This document shows positions 7,852-14,763 of a stretch of 18,485 nucleotides of DNA, piece by piece. The DNA comes from Treponema sp. GTDB lineage: Bacteria; Spirochaetota; Spirochaetia; Treponematales; Breznakiellaceae. Under the pieces are notes generated by a model. It saw only the letters and a list, made by a program, of their open reading frames with translations. It was not told the origin of the DNA and searched no databases. The position numbers and the translations under genes were made by a program. Each line of letters starts with the position of its first letter. Position 1 is the stretch's first letter. The stretch spans positions 1-18,485 of the forward strand of contig JAIRXT010000196.1 in the NCBI GenBank assembly GCA_031268125.1, given 5' to 3'.

Positions 7852-10148
7852 CGCTGCCCCCCGGGGGGCGCCGGTTCGGTTTTCTCGGCCTTTTCGGCCC
7901 GCTCAACCCCGGCGTCCGGGGCAGGGGCCTTGGGGTATTCGATGCGGGAATGGTAGTACCCCGCCAGAACCCGGACAAAGGCTTTTTTGATAGCCTCCAG
8001 ATCCCGGAAGGTCAGTTCCGACTCCGCAAGCTGTCCGTGTTCAACCTTGGCATCGATAAGCTCCTGGATGAATTTTTCCATCTTGGGGGCCGTGGGTTTT
8101 TGCAGGGTCCGCACGGCGGCTTCGGTTACGTCGGCCAGCATCACCACGGCGGACTCCCGGGACCGGGGGGGATTCCCCGGATAGCTAAAGTCCGCAATAT
8201 CCACCTCCCCCTTCCCCTCGGCGTTTTCCTGCTGCTGGGCCTTGCTGTAAAACCAGGTTATCAGCGAATTGCCGTGGTGTTCGGCAATCACGTCGATGAC
8301 CGCCTGGGGAAGCCCCAGGGCCTGGGCCCGTTCCACCCCCATCTTTACATGACTGCGGATCACCGTGGCCGAAAGCCGGGGGGCTAGGTCGTCGTGCCGG
8401 TTATAATCGGTCTGGTTTTCCACAAAGTAGCTGGGGTTGTCCATCTTGCCGATGTCGTGATAGTAGGCCCCTACCCTGGATAAAAGGGGGCTGGCCCCGA
8501 TGTCGTGGCAGGCCGCCTCCGCCAGATTGGCTACCATGATGGAATGGCTGTAGGTTCCCGGAGCGGCGGTAAACAGGGCCTTAAGGGTGGGGCTGTTGAG
8601 ATCCGACAGTTCGATAAGCCGGAAGACGGTTACCGCGTTCAGCGCGTGTTCCAGGGGCGGCAGAACCCCCACCACCAGCATGCCCGAGGCAAGGCCGTTA
8701 AAGGCCGCCCAGAACAGCAGGGACGGATAGACGCCAATTCCCGCGTGGCGGTTCAACAGGATGGCGGACATGACCAGGGCGTTGGTACAGGCGATCAAAA
8801 GCCCCGCCTTGACCAGATCCATCCGTTTTTCCGCCTCCCGCAGGGAATAGATTGCCACTATCCCGGAAATAACCGCGAAGATAAAGGAGTGGCTGTCGAA
8901 GGGACCGCCGATAAAGGCGGCCAGCGGGAGGAATATGGCGAAGACCAGGGCGATTCGGAACGAAATGAGCAGGGCCGGAATCATCACAAACAGGGCGCTG
9001 GGCAGGATCACCGAAACGGGCAGACTCTCCGTTTCAGGGACCAGACTCCTGAGAGACACCGCGGCCACAAGGTACAGGGCGGTAAGGGCGCAGAGCAGGT
9101 AGATCTCCGGGTCGCTTAAATCCTTTTCAAGCAGCATTTTACCGCCACAGAGGAAAACCAGGATCCCGTACAGGAGGAGGTAAAGCAGCGCCAGGCCGAA
9201 AATATTCCGGGGGTCCCCGGCGCGGCCGGACACGTTCAGGACCCGCAGTTCCCGCATGTTTTCATCGGTGATGACAAAGCCCTTCCGTATGATCTTTTTG
9301 CCTTTTTCGATGTGTACGATGACAGGTTCCACGCCCTGCCGGGCCTCCTGTACACGCTGGCGGGTATCTTCTTCGGAAAAAAAGACATTCTCTTTGATAA
9401 AGGGGATGAGCAATTCCGGGGCAATCCGGGAAAAGGCGGAATGGTTCATCGATGCTTCGGCATCGTTCCTGATAGCATCTTCCACCGAATCCATCGTGAT
9501 GATGCCGCCGTAGGGAACCCGGTCCCATTCGCTGCGGATCCCCGAATCGTAGACCAGTTCCACCGCGTCCGGGTTGTAGGATTCCAGGCCGAATTTGGGC
9601 AGGGCAAAAACACCGGCCCCCATGATCCGGCGCAGGATCATCTGACCGTACTCACCGTAACGGTCCCGGACAGAATCGGTATAGTACGCGTCCAGAATCT
9701 GGCCGGAGAAAAGCGCGGGGTATTCGGCCGTAATCTTTAGCTTAAAGGTCTCCTGGGAGCTTTCCGCCAGGAAAAGTTCCGCGGTAAAGGCGGTAAAACG
9801 ATCCCAGGAGGCAAGAATATCCTGTTCCGCCTGGGGAACGATGCGGAACACAGCGGGGACCAGCCGTTCCCGGGCCTCCATGCGGCGCCGGGTGGCATCT
9901 TCGTCCACATAGGAGGCATCCGCATCGGCCTGAATGTCCAGATCCGCCACCCGGCCTACCTCCAGATCGTGGAGATCCCCGCGATCCGCCCCCCGCTGTT
10001 CCAGATTACCCATCATAAACAGGAACCCCACAAGGAAAACCACCAGTGTTACCAGGGCGGGAAGCGGTTTAAGGGTAGAAAAATTAAAGATCCTTTGAAT
10101 AAACAGGGAAAACCGGGGGCCGGCTTGTTTTTCAGGGGGTTTTTTCAC
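7848..10148 (-). CDS. pgpH: 7TM-HD transmembrane c-di-AMP phosphodiesterase (PgpH/YqfF family)
   Basis: PgpH-type proteins hydrolyse the second messenger c-di-AMP in the cytoplasm. The 766-residue protein has one N-terminal membrane segment (about 29-47) and a large extracytoplasmic domain (50-315). A cluster of about seven hydrophobic segments (315-500) follows, then an HD hydrolase domain (about 525-690). Metal and catalytic residues are visible as H535, the H564-D565 pair in YYHDIGKMDNP, H600, H624-H625 in AEHHGNS and D673. The tail is Pro/Ala/Lys/Glu-rich. It starts at GTG 10148, after GGAGAGG with 9 bases spacing, inside the last codons of phoH (17-base overlap), and overlaps ybeY by ATGA. 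The phoH-pgpH-ybeY order is the one known from Firmicutes. The substrate is inferred from the family; no c-di-AMP synthase lies in the window. Confidence 0.92.
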   Translation of the reverse strand: MKKPPEKQAGPRFSLFIQRIFNFSTLKPLPALVTLVVFLVGFLFMMGNLEQRGADRGDLHDLEVGRVADLDIQADADASYVDEDATRRRMEARERLVPAVFRIVPQAEQDILASWDRFTAFTAELFLAESSQETFKLKITAEYPALFSGQILDAYYTDSVRDRYGEYGQMILRRIMGAGVFALPKFGLESYNPDAVELVYDSGIRSEWDRVPYGGIITMDSVEDAIRNDAEASMNHSAFSRIAPELLIPFIKENVFFSEEDTRQRVQEARQGVEPVIVHIEKGKKIIRKGFVITDENMRELRVLNVSGRAGDPRNIFGLALLYLLLYGILVFLCGGKMLLEKDLSDPEIYLLCALTALYLVAAVSLRSLVPETESLPVSVILPSALFVMIPALLISFRIALVFAIFLPLAAFIGGPFDSHSFIFAVISGIVAIYSLREAEKRMDLVKAGLLIACTNALVMSAILLNRHAGIGVYPSLLFWAAFNGLASGMLVVGVLPPLEHALNAVTVFRLIELSDLNSPTLKALFTAAPGTYSHSIMVANLAEAACHDIGASPLLSRVGAYYHDIGKMDNPSYFVENQTDYNRHDDLAPRLSATVIRSHVKMGVERAQALGLPQAVIDVIAEHHGNSLITWFYSKAQQQENAEGKGEVDIADFSYPGNPPRSRESAVVMLADVTEAAVRTLQKPTAPKMEKFIQELIDAKVEHGQLAESELTFRDLEAIKKAFVRVLAGYYHSRIEYPKAPAPDAGVERAEKAEKTEPAPPGGQR

Positions 10149-11139
10149 GGTGTTGTACCTCTCCGGCCCTGGAATCCGGCACGGCCTTTTCGTAGGCGGC
10201 GATGATCTTTTTAATCAGCGGGTTACGCACCACATCCTGGGTATGGAGAAAAGCGAAATGTATCCCCTCAATGCCGGAAAGAACGGAAACCGCGTGGAGC
10301 AGCCCCGAATCGCCGCGCCGGGGAAGATCGATCTGGGTAATGTCGCCGGTAATGACTGCCCGGGCGCCCTGGCCAATCCGGGTAAGGAACATCTTCATCT
10401 GTTCCCTGGTGGTATTTTGGGCCTCGTCCAGAACCACAATGCAGTCGTTCAGGCTCCGGCCCCGCATGTAGGCCAGGGGCGCAATCTCGATGGCCCGGGT
10501 CTCCTCCAGGCGGCGGATTATCTCGTAGGGCGCAAGGGACTCCATAGCATCGTACAGGGGCCTAAGGTAGGGGTTTATCTTTTGGGCAAGGTCCCCGGGC
10601 AGGAAACCCAGGTTCTCCCCCGCCTCCACCACCGGGCGGGTAAGCACCAGCTTCCGCATGGTCTTTGACAGGACCAGCCGCAGGGCTTCGGCAATGGCCA
10701 GGAAGGTCTTACCGGTCCCCGCGGGACCGATGCCGAAACAGATGTCGCAGCTACGCATTCCCCGGATATAAGCGCCCTGATTGGCGCTCCGGGGGAAAAC
10801 CCGGTTAAAACCGTGGGGAATCCGTATTATCGTATCGTCCGGCGGGGCTTCGCGGGAAATTCCCGCTTCGGGCGGAGATTCGGGGAGGGCTACCAGGGCC
10901 CGGACATATTCAGGGGAGGGGGTATCCCCTTCCCGCACCGCGCTGATCAGGCGGTCCACCGCCGTCTTAAAGCGCCTGAGTGCTGCTTCATCCACGCCTT
11001 CCAGCCGGATTTCGTTCCCCCGGGCGGCGATACGCCCCCCCAGAGATCCTTCGATCACCCGGAGATTCCCGTCATTTGCGCCGCAGACCCCGGACAACAG
11101 ATCCTTGCCGTCCAGTACGATAGTTAAGCCGTCCTCCAA
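10132..11139 (-). CDS. phoH: PhoH-family ATPase (YbeZ-like)
   Basis: PhoH-like proteins are cytoplasmic P-loop ATPases related to superfamily 1 helicases, and act with YbeY in RNA metabolism. The 335-residue protein has a small KH-like N-terminal part (1-100). The ATPase core shows Walker A GPAGTGKT (138-145), Walker B IVVLDEAQN (234-242), TRPVVEAGENLGFLPGD (168-183) and VITGDITQIDLPR (262-274), all hallmarks of the family. The start is an unusual TTG at 11139. It has no in-frame ATG or GTG nearby upstream, and an AGAGG site lies 6 bases before it. It begins 51 bases after the LptD-like stop and has its own promoter candidate in that gap. Its end overlaps the GTG start of the HD gene. Confidence 0.95.
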   Translation of the reverse strand: MEDGLTIVLDGKDLLSGVCGANDGNLRVIEGSLGGRIAARGNEIRLEGVDEAALRRFKTAVDRLISAVREGDTPSPEYVRALVALPESPPEAGISREAPPDDTIIRIPHGFNRVFPRSANQGAYIRGMRSCDICFGIGPAGTGKTFLAIAEALRLVLSKTMRKLVLTRPVVEAGENLGFLPGDLAQKINPYLRPLYDAMESLAPYEIIRRLEETRAIEIAPLAYMRGRSLNDCIVVLDEAQNTTREQMKMFLTRIGQGARAVITGDITQIDLPRRGDSGLLHAVSVLSGIEGIHFAFLHTQDVVRNPLIKKIIAAYEKAVPDSRAGEVQHREKTP

Positions 11140-11156
11140 TAAGAACCTCTTTTGAG

Positions 11157-11185
11157 AGTCTATAACCCCCGATTATGCCTGTCAA
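11157..11185 (-). promoter_or_regulatory. Candidate sigma70-type promoter for phoH and downstream genes
   Basis: On the minus strand, in the short gap after the LptD-like stop, TTGACA (11180-11185, perfect -35) is followed by exactly 17 bases and TAGACT (11157-11162, 4 of 6 including the key second A and last T). Transcription would begin around 11150, about 11 bases before the TTG start, with AGAGG already in the first bases. A small CTCT/AGAG hairpin could form around that site. This would let phoH through the TPR gene be expressed apart from uvrA and the LptD-like gene. Confidence 0.5.
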
Positions 11186-11190
11186 CGGCC

Positions 11191-14100
11191 CTATTTGAAC
11201 ACCCACTGGTCCTTGTCTACGGTAAATTCCGATTTAATTTCGCTGATGGGCAGCCACTGGATTACAAACGAAACCTGGGTATTAAACTGGTACGAAGGGA
11301 CGCCGCCGGAGGCGGAGGGCTGTTGGAGGTAGGGGGCCAGGGCAATCCCCAGGGTGGCGTTCCAGTCCCCCATGTAGTGGGTGGCATTGAGGTTAAGGGA
11401 CTTGAGCTTAAAGCCGGATTCTTCCCGGAGCTGTTTGTTATCAAAACGAAAGGAATTGAGGAGATCCTTAAAAAAATTTGACTCCCCGGAGGTAGCGATG
11501 GGCAGCTCCATGCCCGGTATGTTCCGCAGATACCGGTACACCACGGAGTTATCGGAGACAACCGAAAAGCTCAGATCCAGCAGTTCCTTAAACCCGAAGG
11601 TGAACCCCATCCTTATGTCAAACCGGGAATAGGTATAGCGCTGCAAATCGATGAGCAGGGAGCTGTTGACATTATAGGACAGGGAGAGCCGTTGATCCCG
11701 GAACGGCCGCGTGGGCAGATTTTTGGCAAAGCCGAAGCGGAGATCCTGGGAGTGGAGCCGGGCATCCCCGCTTTGCCGCCAGCCGGTCCCCTGAACGAAT
11801 TCGTAGGGTACGCTGTTGACCGCCGTATAATTGACGGAAAAGCCCCACAGGGACAGATTGCTGGTCAGGGTGCTGTACTCTTTCTTCTCCATATCGTAGA
11901 CCACGTACTGTTTCAGGGAGCCCAGGCTGCCGAAGCGGAGGGTGCCGGTAAAACGGAAGGGATCCAGTTTTCGTTTTTCCTCCGCCCAGGGTTCCAGAAC
12001 CCGCATTTCGGCCTGAAATTCGCCAATCCATATCCGGGTAATCAGATTCCCCGCCAGGCTGGAATCCCGGGGCGGCAGGGCCAGCGTCAGGGTAAAATTC
12101 TGCGTCTTATCCATCACATTGGCGTCAAGAATCGTGCTTAACTGGTGGGAATCCATGTGTTCCTTGTCCCAGGCCCCGTATTCAATATTCCAGCGGGGCT
12201 GGGCGTCCCACATGGTCTGGGTCGTAACCGACGTGCCGGATGCGGGCAGGGAACCGGGATCAAAGACGGACTTTGCCACAAGCCCCCCAAACGAGTAGGA
12301 GAAGCTGGAATTCTTAAAAATTTCGTTCCGGTACAGGGGCTTTATCGTCCCTGCATAATCGTAATTGGTGGTAAAGAACGTGGCGTTGTATATCCGGTTC
12401 AGGGTATTCCGAACCTCTCCGGAAGTGCCGAATTCTCCGGCGTCCTTGTTGACGTAGAAATAGTTCTGGTAGGCCCCGGAGCTTCGGAGCCGGAAGGTGT
12501 TGCTGTAAAATCCCCCGGTATCGTTAAGAGACAGGGTGGTAGAGGCCCCTCCCCTGACGGTGGAGAGAACCGAAGAAATATCATTCCAGTTTATGTCCCG
12601 GGCCTCCGCCCAGTGGGGGCGGCTGGTCTGGGGATCCCTCCCTGTCATATACTGGAGTTCCGAAATCGTCGCGGGCTCCAGCCGGTAATCAATGCTGAAC
12701 AGGGGCCCCCCGGTCCCCCCCAGATCGAAACGCTGTCCCAGCGCGGGGGGCGTCAGATCAGGACCGGCCGCCGTCCGCCGGGAATCCGGCGTTGCCGGGC
12801 CTTCCCAGGGGGGTCTTAGGGTTCCGATGTCCTTAAAAGGGTCCTCCGCCTGTTGGGGGCTGCCCGGCGCGGCGGCACTGCCGGCGGAATTTCCGGCAGA
12901 TTTTCCCAGCCTCAACGGGGTTCCCCCTATGCTGAAACCCAGGGAGTAGAGGGTAAATTTGTCGGGGAAATAAAACCACCGGCTGGGGGAATAATTATTG
13001 GCCAGGGCCTTGTATTCTTCCGATTCCCTCCTGGTAAACATGAGGGCGCTGTAAAAATTTGAAAACGAAATGGTGTTCACGTAAGGAGACAGGAAGGAGG
13101 GGGTCTTAAAAGCAGGTTTTCCGCTGAGACGCCATTCGTAACTGGAAAGCTCGGTAGTGGCGGAGGCCTCGTTCAGGGCGGCCCCCTCCTGAATGATGCG
13201 GAACCAGTCCATGGATTCCGATCTGTTAAGAAAATCCCGGTCCACAAAGGGGTCCGAGTAGTAGGGCATCTCCCAGGACAGATCCCCCGCCTTGCCAGAA
13301 AGGGAACCGGCGGTTCTAAAGCGGTAACGCAGCGGTATATGCCAGGAAAAAAGCTGGGAACTGTTCCAGTCGCTTTCCCCGTCCAGCCGCGGATAGGGGG
13401 TATAGGAGGCGCCCCCGATAAATGCGCCGCCGCCGGCAAAGTTGGCGGCTTTAATATCCCGGGTCCGTCCCAATCCGGCGGAAAGTTCAAAATTCTTCAA
13501 TACGCCGATGCCGGGAATCTTCATCTCCAGCCCGAAATAGGCCCCCAGATTGGCGTAAACATCGATCAGGGCCTTTAGGCTTGTTTCACTGGGGTTTACG
13601 GCCTTTTTACCGGTACTCCGCAGGAATATGCCGTGCTGTTCCTTTTCCATCCCCGTGCCGCTCCCCAGTATCTTGGTAAGGGAACTCTCCTTGAGATCCT
13701 CCGGCTTGGGCCTGCCCAGGATATAGGTGGTAGTCTGGATAAAGTTACCCTCCCGGGAGCGGTAACCCAAAACAGGGTGAAAGATAATCTCGTCGGCGGG
13801 GTAGTAAAAAAAGGGAATGTAGAACACGGGTATTTCCCCCACCTTAAGCACCGCGTTTGCCAGGGCAAAATCCGAACCGGGGAGAAGCCACAACTTTGAC
13901 GCATTCAGGGACCAGTAAGAATTTTTTGCCGAGGCGTTGGTGATCGACGCCTTTTCCAGGATCGTTACCTCTTCCTCGCTGCGGGAAATAACGTTACCTT
14001 CAAAGCGGTAGGTCGTATTCTCCCCCGAAAGACCCCGCTCGGAGATCCCGTCGGTCAGCATGGTGGCCCAGGAATCCAAATTGACGGTTATCGTGTCCCC

Positions 14101-14763
14101 CCGGAAGGTCTCTACGGTGTCCCCCTCCTCCTTTACATAACTTACCGTTCCCCGGGCGGTTACCTGGTTACGGGTACGGTTGTAGAGGATCTCCTGGGCC
14201 TGTATGCGGTGGGTCGCGTTTTCCTCTTTCAGGCTTATGATAACGTTTCCCCGGAGCCGGGCGTACTCCTCGTCCACCGTTTCCAGGGTGAAATACTCGG
14301 TACTGCGGGCGGATTCGATGATCAGGAACCGCGAAGCCCCGGCGGCATCGGAGGCCCCCTCCAACCGGTAGTGGGCCCGGAGCCGGGCCGCCAGTTCCTC
14401 CCGGCCGCCCCCTTCGGAGAGCCCCAGTTCCCGGCACCAGGCGGCAAGCTCCTGGAGCGTGGAGGTTCTAATGTCCATCCCGAGGATCTTTTCTTCCGTA
14501 AGCCCGGCGGCTTCGGGAGATTCAGCGGTTTCGCCGGCATCTTCCCCGGCTTCCGGGCCGGAATCCGCCGAATCAGGCACTACGGAACCTGGGGCGGCGG
14601 GGCCGGAATCCGCAGGGCCGGGAAGTCCGGGAGCAGGCTCTTCCTCCGTTTGGGCCCCCAAATCCGCGGCGGAAAAGGAAAACACAAGGGCCAGGAACGC
14701 CGCATAAAACAAGAACCAATAAAACGGGCCTCTGCGGCCCGGCATCCCGGCGGGGACCTTCAT
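11191..14763 (-). CDS. lptD: LptD/OstA-like outer-membrane assembly protein with N-terminal SAP-like motif
   Basis: LptD family proteins are outer-membrane barrels that insert lipopolysaccharide delivered by LptA. The 1190-residue protein has a signal peptide (1-38). A disordered Pro/Gly/Ala/Asp/Glu linker (39-90) is followed by a SAP-like helix-turn-helix stretch (about 95-134). OstA/LptA-like beta repeats come next (about 155-300, with RGNVIISLKEE, ARGTVSYVKEEG and FRGDTITVNL). The barrel-entry motif IPVFYIPFFYYPADE lies at 311-325, and a long beta-rich C-terminus ends in QWVFK with an aromatic near the end. A Pro/Gly/Ala insert at about 630-700 breaks the barrel region. ATG overlaps the uvrA stop as ATGA. 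Many treponemes are thought to lack classical LPS, so the cargo is uncertain. Confidence 0.85.
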   Translation of the reverse strand: MKVPAGMPGRRGPFYWFLFYAAFLALVFSFSAADLGAQTEEEPAPGLPGPADSGPAAPGSVVPDSADSGPEAGEDAGETAESPEAAGLTEEKILGMDIRTSTLQELAAWCRELGLSEGGGREELAARLRAHYRLEGASDAAGASRFLIIESARSTEYFTLETVDEEYARLRGNVIISLKEENATHRIQAQEILYNRTRNQVTARGTVSYVKEEGDTVETFRGDTITVNLDSWATMLTDGISERGLSGENTTYRFEGNVISRSEEEVTILEKASITNASAKNSYWSLNASKLWLLPGSDFALANAVLKVGEIPVFYIPFFYYPADEIIFHPVLGYRSREGNFIQTTTYILGRPKPEDLKESSLTKILGSGTGMEKEQHGIFLRSTGKKAVNPSETSLKALIDVYANLGAYFGLEMKIPGIGVLKNFELSAGLGRTRDIKAANFAGGGAFIGGASYTPYPRLDGESDWNSSQLFSWHIPLRYRFRTAGSLSGKAGDLSWEMPYYSDPFVDRDFLNRSESMDWFRIIQEGAALNEASATTELSSYEWRLSGKPAFKTPSFLSPYVNTISFSNFYSALMFTRRESEEYKALANNYSPSRWFYFPDKFTLYSLGFSIGGTPLRLGKSAGNSAGSAAAPGSPQQAEDPFKDIGTLRPPWEGPATPDSRRTAAGPDLTPPALGQRFDLGGTGGPLFSIDYRLEPATISELQYMTGRDPQTSRPHWAEARDINWNDISSVLSTVRGGASTTLSLNDTGGFYSNTFRLRSSGAYQNYFYVNKDAGEFGTSGEVRNTLNRIYNATFFTTNYDYAGTIKPLYRNEIFKNSSFSYSFGGLVAKSVFDPGSLPASGTSVTTQTMWDAQPRWNIEYGAWDKEHMDSHQLSTILDANVMDKTQNFTLTLALPPRDSSLAGNLITRIWIGEFQAEMRVLEPWAEEKRKLDPFRFTGTLRFGSLGSLKQYVVYDMEKKEYSTLTSNLSLWGFSVNYTAVNSVPYEFVQGTGWRQSGDARLHSQDLRFGFAKNLPTRPFRDQRLSLSYNVNSSLLIDLQRYTYSRFDIRMGFTFGFKELLDLSFSVVSDNSVVYRYLRNIPGMELPIATSGESNFFKDLLNSFRFDNKQLREESGFKLKSLNLNATHYMGDWNATLGIALAPYLQQPSASGGVPSYQFNTQVSFVIQWLPISEIKSEFTVDKDQWVFK

